DNA from: Polynucleobacter sp. MWH-Jannik1A5
GTDB taxonomy: Bacteria; Pseudomonadota; Gammaproteobacteria; Burkholderiales; Burkholderiaceae
Assembly (NCBI RefSeq): GCF_018881795.1
Contig: NZ_JACVPQ010000001.1
Span: 1,274,721 to 1,338,720 of the forward strand
Length of the DNA stretch: 64,000 bases
Direction of reading: 5' to 3'
Shown here: in pieces, positions 7,215 through 16,340 of the stretch
Numbering within the stretch: position 1 is the stretch's first letter
Layout: every line of letters begins with the position of its first letter
Notes under the pieces: model-generated
Told to the model about the DNA's origin: nothing
The model's input: the letters and a program-made list of their open reading frames with translations, nothing else
Databases searched by the model: none
Made by a program: the position numbers and the translations under genes

Positions 7215-8844
7215 GACGAGAGCGTTCGCCGCGAGCCAGAGTCACGTGACCGCCGTGACGCCATCCTTTAAAGCGATCAACCACATAAGTGAGGCCGGAA
7301 GATCCTTCAGTTAAGTATGGGGTGTCGATCTGGGCAATATTACCTAAGCAAACAATTTTGGTTCCTGGGCCAGCGCGGGTAACCAGTGTCTTCATTTGTT
7401 TTGGTGTGAGGTTTTGTGCTTCATCAATGATGACAAACTTACTTACGAAAGTTCTGCCTCGCATGAAGTTCATGCTTTTCACTTTAATGCGCGAGCGAAT
7501 AAGTTCTTGAGTGGCAGCACGACCCCATTCGCCAGCTCCATCATCATTGCGCTGCAAAACTTCGAGGTTATCGTCAAATGCACCCATCCAAGGCTGCATT
7601 TTTTCTTCTTCGGTGCCCGGTAGGAAGCCAATGTCTTCGCCAACAGGTACTGTAGCGCGGGTGATGATGATCTCGTTATAACGCTTACTATCAAGTACCT
7701 GTTCAAGGCCTGCTGCTAATGCCAGCAAGGTTTTTCCTGTTCCCGCTTGCCCAAGCAAAGTTACAAAGTCTACGTCTGGATTCATGAGCAAGTTCATGGC
7801 AAAGTTTTGCTCGCGGTTACGTGCAGTAACACTCCAGACATTGTTCTTTTGATGTGAGAAGTCTCTTAAAGTTTGTAAGAGAGCAGTTTTGCCATTAATT
7901 TCTTTGACTTGGGCATAGAAAGGTGTGGAACCATCAGGATTTTCTTGATAAACAAATTGATTTACCAGCATGCTATTTACAGACGGACCAGTCACTCGGT
8001 AGAACATCGTGCCAGATTTGGAGTCTGCCCAGCTCTCCATATCCTTGCCATGCTTAGGCCAAAAATCTGCTGGCAATGTCATCACGCCGGCATACATGAG
8101 ATCACGATCTTCTAATACTTGGTCATTGAAGTAATCTTCAGCAGGCAAGCCAAGTGCACGGGCTTTAATGCGCATGTTGATATCTTTAGATACCAGCACA
8201 ACTTCTTGACCCTTACGTGTTTTTTGCAGCTCACTAACGACTGCCAGAATAAGGTTGTCACCTTTGCCTTCAGGTAAGCCCTCTGGCAAAGCCTGTGTAG
8301 TTAACTTAGTCTGGAAAAATAGGCGACCTGTGACATCTTGGTTGCCTAATTTATTGAGTGGAATACCATCATCCAAAGTGCCGCTGGTGCCAGCAATAAG
8401 CTGATCTAGAGATCTGCTGACAGTACGAGCATTACGCGCAACCTCAGTCATCCCTTTTTTATGGTTATCCAGCTCTTCTAGAGTGGTCATCGGTAAATAC
8501 AGGTCATGCTCTGAGAAGCGGAATAGGGAGCTTGGATCATGCATTAGCACGTTAGTGTCTAAGACAAACAGGCTGGGTGGTCCAGTGCGGATTACGCGCT
8601 TTGGTTTTGCTGGAGCTGGCGCTTTACTTTCATTGCGCTCATTACGAAGAGGGCGATGATCCGCCTTAATTTTTTCGAGAGCTACTTCTGCCTCAGTTAA
8701 ATCTTCTTCAGCATCATTGGTCCAATCAACTGCTTCTACTACCACTGGTTTTGCTGGAGCAGGGCGCTTCTTTAAGTCAGGAGTATCTTTGCGACTGAGT
8801 TTTACTTGATCAGCAATTTGAGTGGGGATTGGGGGCAGTGGCAT
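7186..8844 (-). CDS. PhoH-family protein with PIN domain (PhoH2 type)
   Basis: A 552-residue protein joining an N-terminal PIN RNase domain (SLFVLDTNVLMHDP near residue 91, with the acidic residues) to a C-terminal PhoH/RhlH ATPase. The ATPase has Walker A GQAGTGKTLLALAAG and Walker B FVIIDEAQNLTPKQ. PhoH2 proteins of other bacteria couple RNA unwinding to RNA cleavage, so a role in RNA turnover is likely. I place the start at the ATG 8842-8844, preceded by TAGGAGAG; the longer frame to 8883 has no such site. The Pro/Lys-rich first 90 residues look disordered. The gene is preceded by an unusual leader with two terminator-like hairpins. Confidence 0.9.
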   Translation of the reverse strand: MPLPPIPTQIADQVKLSRKDTPDLKKRPAPAKPVVVEAVDWTNDAEEDLTEAEVALEKIKADHRPLRNERNESKAPAPAKPKRVIRTGPPSLFVLDTNVLMHDPSSLFRFSEHDLYLPMTTLEELDNHKKGMTEVARNARTVSRSLDQLIAGTSGTLDDGIPLNKLGNQDVTGRLFFQTKLTTQALPEGLPEGKGDNLILAVVSELQKTRKGQEVVLVSKDINMRIKARALGLPAEDYFNDQVLEDRDLMYAGVMTLPADFWPKHGKDMESWADSKSGTMFYRVTGPSVNSMLVNQFVYQENPDGSTPFYAQVKEINGKTALLQTLRDFSHQKNNVWSVTARNREQNFAMNLLMNPDVDFVTLLGQAGTGKTLLALAAGLEQVLDSKRYNEIIITRATVPVGEDIGFLPGTEEEKMQPWMGAFDDNLEVLQRNDDGAGEWGRAATQELIRSRIKVKSMNFMRGRTFVSKFVIIDEAQNLTPKQMKTLVTRAGPGTKIVCLGNIAQIDTPYLTEGSSGLTYVVDRFKGWRHGGHVTLARGERSRLADHAADAL

Positions 8845-8854
8845 GGACTCTCCT

Positions 8855-8890
8855 AAAAGAAAAAACCGCCAAGCGGAGTGCATTGACGGT
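8855..8890 (-). terminator. Terminator-like hairpin directly before the phoH ribosome site
   Basis: On the minus strand ACCGTC (8890-8885) and GGCGGT (8870-8865) form a six-pair stem with one wobble, followed by TTTTTCTTTT. The AGGAG of the phoH-like gene begins right after the T run. The placement is that of an attenuator rather than of an end-of-operon terminator. Confidence 0.6.
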
Positions 8891-8920
8891 TTATTACGAA
8901 ACTGATTGCATCGAGACTTA

Positions 8921-8967
8921 AAAAACGGAGGGGGTTACTCTCCGCACCTGATCTGAGGTATTCAGGT
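8921..8967 (-). terminator. Hairpin plus terminator in the phoH leader
   Basis: On the minus strand ACCTGA/TCAGGT (arms 8967-8962 and 8951-8946) forms a first hairpin. One base later CGGAG (8944-8940) pairs with CTCCG (8930-8926), followed by five T. GCGGAG (8945-8940) is also complementary to CTCCGC at 8878-8873 inside the second terminator loop, so alternative folds are possible. Confidence 0.5.
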
Positions 8968-9021
8968 TTCTGATTCAAACGGATTGTCAGACTTTCCCGT
9001 CGTTTACGGTGCATATGAATC

Positions 9022-9049
9022 ACTTTACCCCAAATTTTGGGGTTTGCAA
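9022..9049 (-). promoter_or_regulatory. Candidate promoter with palindromic spacer, upstream of the phoH-like gene
   Basis: On the minus strand -35 TTGCAA (9049-9044) and -10 TAAAGT (9027-9022) are 16 bases apart. A near-perfect palindrome, eight-base arms ACCCCAAA and TTTGGGGT around one base (9027-9043), fills the spacer, the usual place for a repressor or MerR-type operator. Transcription would start near 9015, giving a leader of about 170 bases. Confidence 0.5.
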
Positions 9050-9077
9050 GCACCTCAGAACAAATTGTTGTAAAAAA

Positions 9078-9545
9078 TTATTTGGTGACTTGGGCTGCTT
9101 GTAATACTTCTGTCACATGACCTGGAACTTTAAGTCCACGCCACTCTTTAACCAGATTTCCGGAGGAGTCAAATAAGAAGGTGCTGCGCTCTACACCGCG
9201 GACTTGTTTGCCATACATATTCTTCATTTTCATCACACCAAAGATCTGGCAAAGTTTTTCTTCGGTATCGGCAACTAGCTCGAAAGGGAGCTGCAATTTG
9301 CTGCGGAAGTTATCGTGTGACTTGAGGCTATCTCGGGAAACCCCTACCACCAGAGTATTAGCTTTGGTGAATGCTTCAATATTGTCTCTAAATTCTCCGG
9401 ACTCGGCTGTGCAGCCAGGAGTCATATCTTTTGGATAAAAGTAGAGAACCAGTTTTTTGCCTTTGGCAGACGCAGGTGAAAACGTCAATCCAGAGGTTGC
9501 TGGAATCGCGCACTGCGGCATAGGTTTACCGATAGCTACTGTCAT
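9078..9545 (-). CDS. bcp: Peroxiredoxin of the Bcp/PrxQ type
   Basis: A 155-residue thiol peroxidase that reduces hydrogen peroxide and organic hydroperoxides. The peroxidatic cysteine is in DMTPGCTAESGEFRD. The second cysteine found five residues later in E. coli Bcp is a glycine here (CTAESG), so a distant cysteine, such as that in KLCQIFG, or an external thiol must resolve the disulfide. It follows arnD by 40 bases in the same orientation and may be read with the arn operon. Confidence 0.9.
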   Translation of the reverse strand: MTVAIGKPMPQCAIPATSGLTFSPASAKGKKLVLYFYPKDMTPGCTAESGEFRDNIEAFTKANTLVVGVSRDSLKSHDNFRSKLQLPFELVADTEEKLCQIFGVMKMKNMYGKQVRGVERSTFLFDSSGNLVKEWRGLKVPGHVTEVLQAAQVTK

Positions 9546-9585
9546 GATGATCCTTCTTTGGTTGTCTCTAATGCTTAATGGATTA

Positions 9586-10503
9586 TTAATTATTTTGAAT
9601 GATTAAATCGCCGCTGCGGTTAGGTATTTCACCCCATGTAAGCGGTAATACAGCTATTTTATCGAGTTGTTTAGTGGCTTCCCAGGATTTGTGAAGTTGA
9701 CCCATAGTAACTAGATCATGGCCTTGATTTAGCCATCCAGCCAATAGCTGTTCAAAGGCAGGCAACAGCTTTTGCCCTTCTAGTTCAGCGTGCAGGGTGA
9801 AGACTTGGTCGTTAGGGTTGCTTTGGGTAATCTCTAAAAGCTTTTTCACTGCACCAAATTCATCTGCACCGTCGATGCCAATCAACTCATCAAAAGTGGG
9901 GAGTGTTGTCGGATATTGGACATGCTTAGCTTTACCTGAAGACAGATTAAGTCGATAGGGCATGAGGTTTGGTTCTGCTCTGCCATCAGAGGAATAAGCA
10001 ATGCCCCATTGATCGAGCTGCTCAAAAGCTGCCTCATTCATTTGCCAACCAGCAGCACCATAAGTCACTGGTGCATGACCAAAAATTTCTACAAAGCGAT
10101 CCCAGCTTTTTTGCATCATGGACTTTGTCCATTGCGGATTTTTAGTACGCACTGCATCTTGCCAGGCAACGTGATCCCAGGTATGAATACCCGTCTCATG
10201 GCCAGCTTGATCAATGGCACGCATTTCTACTGCAGCTTTCTTGCCAATATCCGGTCCTGGTAGCAGAACGCCATAGAGCAAGGTCTTAATGCCGTAGTGT
10301 TCTACAACAGAGGTGCGACTTACTTTTTTTAGAAAACCTGGGCGGAATACACGCTTTAAGGCCCAGCCAGTGTGATCAGGGCCAAGACTAAAGAGAAAGG
10401 TCGCTTTGAGTCCAAAACGTTCTAGAGTACGAGCTAGATTGGGTACACCTTCTTTGGTGCCGCGTAAGGTATCAACATCAACCTTGAGAGCAATCTTAGC
10501 CAT
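9586..10503 (-). CDS. arnD: ArnD-type deformylase (polysaccharide deacetylase family)
   Basis: A 305-residue NodB-fold enzyme that would remove the formyl group from undecaprenyl-phosphate 4-deoxy-4-formamido-L-arabinose on the inner membrane. The N-terminus KVDVDTLRGTKEGVPNL carries the metal-binding Asp pair of the family, and HTWDHVAWQD supplies the histidines. Length matches E. coli ArnD (about 300). Last arn gene of the minus-strand operon, 16 bases after the dehydrogenase gene. Confidence 0.9.
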   Translation of the reverse strand: MAKIALKVDVDTLRGTKEGVPNLARTLERFGLKATFLFSLGPDHTGWALKRVFRPGFLKKVSRTSVVEHYGIKTLLYGVLLPGPDIGKKAAVEMRAIDQAGHETGIHTWDHVAWQDAVRTKNPQWTKSMMQKSWDRFVEIFGHAPVTYGAAGWQMNEAAFEQLDQWGIAYSSDGRAEPNLMPYRLNLSSGKAKHVQYPTTLPTFDELIGIDGADEFGAVKKLLEITQSNPNDQVFTLHAELEGQKLLPAFEQLLAGWLNQGHDLVTMGQLHKSWEATKQLDKIAVLPLTWGEIPNRSGDLIIQNN

Positions 10504-10519
10504 GAACCCTTAAATTTAT

Positions 10520-11566
10520 TTATTCTTTATCGACTAAGGTGCGCGCTTTTTCTACATCTTCACGATACGCTTCAAAAATATTCTTGAGCGCATCAGACAT
10601 CGTGGTAGTTGGCTTCCAACCCAGTTCGTTCATTGTGTTGTCAATCGCCGGAACACGGTTCTGAACATCTTGATAGCCTTCACCGTAGTAAGCGCCAGAT
10701 GTAGTTTCTACAATCTTCACTTCATTCGCAGTCTTAGCGTATTCGGGAATGCTACGAGCGATTTCTAACATCTGATTCGCTAGTTCACGAATAGAGTGAT
10801 TGTTCTTTGGATTGCCGATGTTGTAGATCTTGCCATTTGCAACACCATCTTTGTTATCGATGATGCGCATTAAGGCGTCGATACCATCGTCAACATAAGT
10901 AAAGGCGCGCTTCTGGGCACCACCGTCAACCACGTTGATGGATTCGCCGCGAACAATATGACCCAAGAACTGAGTCACTACACGTGAAGAGCCTTCTTTT
11001 GGTGTGTAAATACTATCAAGACCTGGGCCAATCCAGTTAAATGGGCGGAAGAGGGTGAAGCGCAGACCTTCCATGCCATAACCCCAAATCACGCGATCCA
11101 TTAACTGCTTGGAGCAAGCGTAGATCCAGCGTGGCTTATTGATTGGGCCGTAAACCATATTAGATTTGGCTGGATCGAATTCACTATCTTCACACATTCC
11201 ATACACTTCAGAAGTGGATGGGAACACCAAATGCTTTTTGTATTTGACTGCGGAGCGCACGATCGGAAGGTTGGCTTCGAAGTCGAGCTCAAACACTTTG
11301 AGAGGTTGCTGTACATAAGTTGCAGGTGTGGCAATCGCAACTAAAGGCAGAATGACATCACATTTACGAATGTGATACTCAACCCATTCTTTGTTGATGG
11401 TGATATCACCTTCAAAGAAATGCATACGTGGATGATTAATTAAGTCACCAAGGCGATCGTTTTGCATATCCATTCCATAGACATCCCAGTCGGTTGTCTC
11501 GAGAATGCGCTTTGAAAGGTGGTGACCAATAAAACCGTTAACGCCAAGAATGAGTACTTTTTTCAT
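10520..11566 (-). CDS. arnA: ArnA C-terminal domain as a separate protein: UDP-glucuronate decarboxylase (oxidative)
   Basis: A 348-residue short-chain dehydrogenase/epimerase that matches the C-terminal half of E. coli ArnA and oxidatively decarboxylates UDP-glucuronate to UDP-4-keto-pentose. The NAD site is GVNGFIGHHL near residues 8-17. PSTSEVYG holds the catalytic Ser/Thr and Tyr, and the active-site region FRPFNWIGPGLD is characteristic of ArnA. In enterobacteria this domain is fused to a formyltransferase. Here the formyltransferase is a separate upstream gene, 25 bases away. Confidence 0.92.
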   Translation of the reverse strand: MKKVLILGVNGFIGHHLSKRILETTDWDVYGMDMQNDRLGDLINHPRMHFFEGDITINKEWVEYHIRKCDVILPLVAIATPATYVQQPLKVFELDFEANLPIVRSAVKYKKHLVFPSTSEVYGMCEDSEFDPAKSNMVYGPINKPRWIYACSKQLMDRVIWGYGMEGLRFTLFRPFNWIGPGLDSIYTPKEGSSRVVTQFLGHIVRGESINVVDGGAQKRAFTYVDDGIDALMRIIDNKDGVANGKIYNIGNPKNNHSIRELANQMLEIARSIPEYAKTANEVKIVETTSGAYYGEGYQDVQNRVPAIDNTMNELGWKPTTTMSDALKNIFEAYREDVEKARTLVDKE

Positions 11567-11591
11567 CTTTACTGCCTCGTTTTAATCTAAT

Positions 11592-12461
11592 TTATTTGCT
11601 TGCTGGAAACCATTCCAAGATTTCTACTACTTGGCGGTCGCCGCAAATGCCGAATACCCGATTATCAACCACTTGGATGCCGCAAACCCCAAGATCGAGA
11701 TTGACTGGAAATGGTCCGTTTAGGCTAGTACGGGCGACGATCATGGTCTTATTGTCATGATCCGTAAAGGCGCCTGGATATGGGGGCGCAACTGCTCTAA
11801 CGAGGTCATGAACCTGTTTGGCAGTCTGATTCCAGTGAATTTGACCATCTGCGGGCTTTCTACCGCCAAAATAACTACCTTTTTGGAGTTCATTAGGCTT
11901 TCGAGGAACTTTGCCCTCTAACAGGCTGGGCAAAGCTTGCTTAATGACGGTCACGGCAGCTTGGCTCACTTTGCCAAATACATCAGTAGCAGTTTCATCT
12001 GAGCCGATAACGACGGCTGCTTGCCCAACAATATCTCCTGCATCCGGCTTTGCCTCCATGACATGTAAGGTAGCGCCTGTTTCAGTTTCACCATGAAGGA
12101 TGGCCCAATTCACTGGCGCACGCCCACGATATTTTGGTAGAAGTGAGCCATGCATGTTGAGCGCAGCAATTTTTGCGCACTTCAGTATCTGCTCCGGAAT
12201 CATGAAGCGATAGTAGAAGGAAAAAATATAGTCGGGTGCAAGGGTCTGCAGTTTCGGTATTAAATCCTGCAACTCATTAGCCGCTGGTGTGATGTACGGA
12301 ATATTTTTATCAGCACATAACTTTGCTACGCTCCCAAACCAAACATTTTCATTGGGGTCATCTTGGTGAGTAATTACAAGATCGATTTGTATGCCGGCAT
12401 CGAGAAGTGCTTTGAGGCAATTGACGCCAACGTCGTGATAAGCAAAGACAACTGCGCGCAA
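11592..12461 (-). CDS. ArnA N-terminal domain as a separate protein: UDP-4-amino-4-deoxy-L-arabinose formyltransferase
   Basis: A 289-residue formyl-transfer enzyme using 10-formyl-tetrahydrofolate. The motif NMHGSLLPKYRGRAPVNW near residue 100 holds the catalytic Asn and His, and AKPDAGDIVG holds the Asp. It corresponds to the N-terminal half of E. coli ArnA. It starts with TTG at 12459-12461, immediately after the TAA of arnC, so translational coupling is likely. Together with the next gene it reconstitutes bifunctional ArnA as two polypeptides. Confidence 0.9.
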   Translation of the reverse strand: MRAVVFAYHDVGVNCLKALLDAGIQIDLVITHQDDPNENVWFGSVAKLCADKNIPYITPAANELQDLIPKLQTLAPDYIFSFYYRFMIPEQILKCAKIAALNMHGSLLPKYRGRAPVNWAILHGETETGATLHVMEAKPDAGDIVGQAAVVIGSDETATDVFGKVSQAAVTVIKQALPSLLEGKVPRKPNELQKGSYFGGRKPADGQIHWNQTAKQVHDLVRAVAPPYPGAFTDHDNKTMIVARTSLNGPFPVNLDLGVCGIQVVDNRVFGICGDRQVVEILEWFPASK

Positions 12462-13424
12462 TTATTTTTTCTCTAAAACAGTTTGCACAACATAACGAGG
12501 ACGTTTGCGAATTTGCTGATAGATGCGACCAATATACTCACCTAAAAGACCAAGCCCAAAGAGCATGACACCAATTAGGAAGAAGGTCAGCGCAAAGAGG
12601 GTAAAGACACCCTCAACCTCAGCGCCTAGAACGAAGCGACGCACTAGTAGATAGGCGAAAAGGCTGCCAGCAGCAAGGGATAAGAGCATGCCGAGAATCG
12701 AAAAGATCTGCAGCGGCATGATTGAAAAGCCGGTAACCAAGTCAAAGTTCAAACGAATGAGTTGATACAGGGTGTACTTAGATTCACCTGCAAAACGCTC
12801 TTCGTGTTTCACCGAAATTTCCACTGGGTTAGCAGAAAAGGTATAGGCCAGCGCCGGAATAAAAGTATTACTCTCATCACATTGACGAACCAAATCAACA
12901 ATGCGACGACTATAGCCACGCAGCATGCAGCCTTGATCAGTCATCGTGATGCGGGTGATGTTTTCACGTAAGCGATTCATCGCACGGGATGCAAATTTTC
13001 TAAAGAAGCTGTCCTGACGATCGGCGCGAATAGTGCCAACGTAGTCATGACCTTTTAATAATTGCTCTGTCAAAGCATCAATTTCTTCAGGGGGATTTTG
13101 TAAGTCCGCATCCAAGGTAATGATGTATTCACCTTTGGCGTACTCAAAGCCAGCCATGATCGCCATATGTTGACCAAAGTTGCTGTGAAATAAAACTGCT
13201 CGAGTGACGTCGGGACGTAATTCCACTTGCTTAGAAAGAATGCCGGCGGAGCGATCTTTGCTGCCATCATTCACAAATACAACTTCATAGGTGATTTTGC
13301 GTTTAGCTGCTAGTGCATCTAAAGCGGGATAGAGGCGATCAAATAGAGCCTGGAGGCCATCTTCCTCGTTGTAAACGGGAATAACAATACTGAGTGTTGG
13401 GTTGGCAACTAAATTGGCAGTCAT
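12462..13424 (-). CDS. arnC: ArnC undecaprenyl-phosphate 4-formamido-arabinose transferase
   Basis: A 320-residue GT2 glycosyltransferase that links formamido-arabinose to undecaprenyl phosphate. The GT-A domain begins LSIVIPVYNEEDGL, with the DADLQNPPE metal-binding motif near residue 104. Two membrane helices lie at about residues 235-258 and 270-295, and the C-terminus IGRIYQQIRKRPRYVV is a family hallmark. Part of the arn operon, abutting the formyltransferase gene. Confidence 0.92.
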   Translation of the reverse strand: MTANLVANPTLSIVIPVYNEEDGLQALFDRLYPALDALAAKRKITYEVVFVNDGSKDRSAGILSKQVELRPDVTRAVLFHSNFGQHMAIMAGFEYAKGEYIITLDADLQNPPEEIDALTEQLLKGHDYVGTIRADRQDSFFRKFASRAMNRLRENITRITMTDQGCMLRGYSRRIVDLVRQCDESNTFIPALAYTFSANPVEISVKHEERFAGESKYTLYQLIRLNFDLVTGFSIMPLQIFSILGMLLSLAAGSLFAYLLVRRFVLGAEVEGVFTLFALTFFLIGVMLFGLGLLGEYIGRIYQQIRKRPRYVVQTVLEKK

Positions 13425-13466
13425 GCTGCAATTTTGCCTGATTCTCTGGGCTTAGCCCTAATAACA

Positions 13467-14633
13467 CTAGTTTTTGCGGTATTTCAGCAAAATTCCTACC
13501 AAACCCCTGGCTATGCGGCCAATATCCTCATCTCCCATTGCAGGAAACAAGGGGAGAGTGAGGATGGATTTTCCTATGCGCTCTGCGATTGGCGTATCGG
13601 ATGTTTTGTAGCCTTGGTTTTTGTACAGCGTAAAACCAGTTATGGCGGGGTAATGAACGCCGGTGCCGATACCTAGATCTTTTAACTCCGACATGACTTG
13701 GGAGCGATCTGTATTGAGCTGATCAAGTGGCAATACCACTTGAAACATATGCCAGTTGCTATCAGTAAAATTTTCTACCGGAAGCTCTAGCTTTAAATGA
13801 TTTAGTCCGGATGTATTTAATTCAGAACGAATGACTTCAAAGTACTGTTTAGCTAAGGCAGTACGACGTGCTTGATATGAGGGAAGTTGCTTGAGTTGCT
13901 CAAGACCAATTGCCGCATTCACATCAGTCAAATTATCTTTGCCGCCCAATACATCGACGTCCATACCGTCCATACCCTGGCGGGTTAATCCTTGTAGGCG
14001 AAATTTCTCAGCAAGCTTTGCCTCATCTGCATTATTGAGAACAAGGCAACCACCTTCAACAGTGGTGAGATTCTTATTCGCCTGAAAGCTAAAGCTGACT
14101 AAGTCGCCAAAGCTACCAATCTTCTTGCCTTTCCACAGAGACCCAAAGGCTTGTGCGGCATCTTCGATCACGCGCAGATCATGTTGTTTGGCTAATGCGT
14201 AAAGTTGATCCATATCGACAGGCAGGCCGGCTAAATAGACTGGCATGATGGCGCGAGTCTTGGATGTAATTGCTGTCGATACTTTGCTGAGATCAATATT
14301 GCGTGTGACCGGATCAATATCAACAAACACCGGTTTAGCACCAACGCTCAAAATGACGTTCGATGTTGCCACCCAAGAAATAGGCGTTGTAATGACCTCG
14401 TCACCTTCACCAATGCCTGCGACTTGAAGTGCAATCTTCATAGTTGCTGTGCCGTTAGCAAAACAGCGTACAGGGCGACCGCCAAAGTAGGTGCTTAAGC
14501 TGGCTTCAAACTCTGCCAACTTAGGGCCTGAGGTCACCCAGCCAGAACGCAATACTTCTGAAACTGCATCAATCGTTTCTTGATTGAAGCTTGGGCGGGT
14601 GAAGGGGATGAATGGCTGGCGAGAGTCTGACAT
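13467..14633 (-). CDS. arnB: ArnB UDP-4-amino-4-deoxy-L-arabinose aminotransferase
   Basis: A 388-residue PLP enzyme of the DegT/DnrJ/EryC1 family that aminates UDP-4-keto-pentose with glutamate as donor. FSFQANKNLTTVEGG holds the PLP lysine and VIEDAAQAFGS the cofactor-contacting Asp. Length matches E. coli ArnB (about 385). The gene sits between arnT and arnC. Confidence 0.92.
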   Translation of the reverse strand: MSDSRQPFIPFTRPSFNQETIDAVSEVLRSGWVTSGPKLAEFEASLSTYFGGRPVRCFANGTATMKIALQVAGIGEGDEVITTPISWVATSNVILSVGAKPVFVDIDPVTRNIDLSKVSTAITSKTRAIMPVYLAGLPVDMDQLYALAKQHDLRVIEDAAQAFGSLWKGKKIGSFGDLVSFSFQANKNLTTVEGGCLVLNNADEAKLAEKFRLQGLTRQGMDGMDVDVLGGKDNLTDVNAAIGLEQLKQLPSYQARRTALAKQYFEVIRSELNTSGLNHLKLELPVENFTDSNWHMFQVVLPLDQLNTDRSQVMSELKDLGIGTGVHYPAITGFTLYKNQGYKTSDTPIAERIGKSILTLPLFPAMGDEDIGRIARGLVGILLKYRKN

Positions 14634-14657
14634 GATGACTTATATTACTTTAATGAC

Positions 14658-16340
14658 TTACTGCGAAGCTTCCGGGTGCCTCACGATTACCCTACGAGAA
14701 TCGCGGTCGACTTCTTGCATTGGAAAGTTTTGAGCCTTCAACGCCTCAAATTGCTCTGGAACCATGAGGGCATAGGCTGTTTGATCTTCCTTCCAGCGCG
14801 CAATAAATGCATCTAGAGTAGGCATCCAGAGATCTGGTTCTTGCTTAACGCCAAACTCGAGCTCATCTGGAGACTCCACCATGATCATAGTTCTACCTAA
14901 ATAGAATGGCACGGTGTGATCCAAGAGTCGCACTGAATAGAAATTGACTTTTTCAGGAATGGAAGCTTTTACACGTTCAACTAAATCGATACCGGAGACT
15001 GCGCGACCTAAAGTCTCGTGACCAGTTCCCGCAATGATGGCGCAAAGAAAAAATCCACATGCAAAACTTACAATACTTTGAATGCCATTGCGCTTACTTT
15101 GCCAAGAGGCATAAATGCCAAAAATAACTAACGCTACCAATGCAGCAATTACCCAGTGTGTATATTGTGCATAAGCCTCAATCTCATCAGGCCTAGCTTG
15201 CTTACCAATGGCATCTAAAAAGAAAAACCCAATACAACCAAGAAGCGCAAAGCCAAGCGTTTGTAATTTCCATGGCACCGCCATGGTATTAGTGTGACCG
15301 AGCAAGCGATCTAAACGGTTGCCAATAATGAGAGCAAGGGCCGGGAAGATGGGGATGATGTAGCCAGGTAATTTAGAACGCGAAACACTAAAGAACGCAA
15401 AGATCACGACAAACCAGCAGACCAGCAACCACCCAGCAGAAAACTCGCGGCGGCGTTCGCTCCAGGCTTGCGCCATGGCTCCGGGGATTTGAAGTACCCA
15501 AGGAAGCAATCCAATTAACAGCAGTGGTACAAAGTAATAAATAGGACCAGTTCTGCTGTGGGCATCTTGTGTGAAGCGTTGTAGATGCTCATGAATGAAG
15601 AAGAATTCTAAAAATTCAGGATTGCGCTGCGTTACCAAAAAAAACCAAGGGGAGGTGATTACTAAGAACAAAATAGTTCCGCTAATCAAGCGTAGTCGAG
15701 TCCATATTTTCCAGTCCCAGGTGCTAATGGAGTAAGCAATAAATACCATCGCGGGAATCGCTGCACCAATAACGCCTTTCGATAAAGTGGCGAGCGCCAT
15801 AAATATCCAGCAAGCCCACATCCAATTTCGGCAACTGTTTTTGTTGTGGGAAGTTTGGGAGAGTAATAAGCTACACAGAGCAGCCACCAAAAAAGCAGAC
15901 AAGCCCATATCTAATGAATTGAAGTGGCCGCTGATGATCCACATTGGGCTTGAAGCTAATACCACCGCTGCTAACCATCCCGCTCTGGCGTTATAAATTC
16001 GGGCACCAGTAAATCCAACTAAGAGAATAGTCAGAAAGCCTGTTAATGCAGTCCACAATCTCGCTTGCCAATCACCAATACCGAATACTTGAAAAGCTGC
16101 TGCAGTTGCCCAAGCTTGTAGTGGTGGTTTTTCAAAATACTTATAGCCGTTGTAACGCGGTGTAATCCAATCGCCGGTGACCAGCATTTCTCGAGCAATT
16201 TCTGCATAGCGTCCCTCGTCTGATGGAATGAGGTGGCGGTAGTTGAGAGTGCCAAACCAGAGCAGGGCGTAAATGATGACCAAGAGCAAAATCTTGCCCG
16301 GATGGAGGGCTGATGACTGCCGAATTTGGCCAAATTGCAT
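14658..16340 (-). CDS. arnT: ArnT lipid A 4-amino-4-deoxy-L-arabinose transferase
   Basis: A 560-residue inner-membrane GT83 transferase that moves aminoarabinose from undecaprenyl phosphate to lipid A phosphates in the periplasm, which lowers the negative charge and the binding of cationic peptides. The first periplasmic loop carries DEGRYAEIAREM with the catalytic Asp. There are about 12 hydrophobic segments and then a soluble C-terminal domain. Its ATG overlaps the TAA of the preceding gene (TAATG), showing operon structure. Confidence 0.92.
   Translation of the reverse strand: MQFGQIRQSSALHPGKILLLVIIYALLWFGTLNYRHLIPSDEGRYAEIAREMLVTGDWITPRYNGYKYFEKPPLQAWATAAAFQVFGIGDWQARLWTALTGFLTILLVGFTGARIYNARAGWLAAVVLASSPMWIISGHFNSLDMGLSAFLVAALCSLLLSQTSHNKNSCRNWMWACWIFMALATLSKGVIGAAIPAMVFIAYSISTWDWKIWTRLRLISGTILFLVITSPWFFLVTQRNPEFLEFFFIHEHLQRFTQDAHSRTGPIYYFVPLLLIGLLPWVLQIPGAMAQAWSERRREFSAGWLLVCWFVVIFAFFSVSRSKLPGYIIPIFPALALIIGNRLDRLLGHTNTMAVPWKLQTLGFALLGCIGFFFLDAIGKQARPDEIEAYAQYTHWVIAALVALVIFGIYASWQSKRNGIQSIVSFACGFFLCAIIAGTGHETLGRAVSGIDLVERVKASIPEKVNFYSVRLLDHTVPFYLGRTMIMVESPDELEFGVKQEPDLWMPTLDAFIARWKEDQTAYALMVPEQFEALKAQNFPMQEVDRDSRRVIVRHPEASQ

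Noticed and set aside
8853..9053. A 66-codon gene upstream of the phoH-like gene
   Set aside because: The frame runs through two terminator-like hairpins and ends on the ribosome site of the next gene; it looks like leader RNA. A short leader peptide from 9014 remains possible and is mentioned as such.
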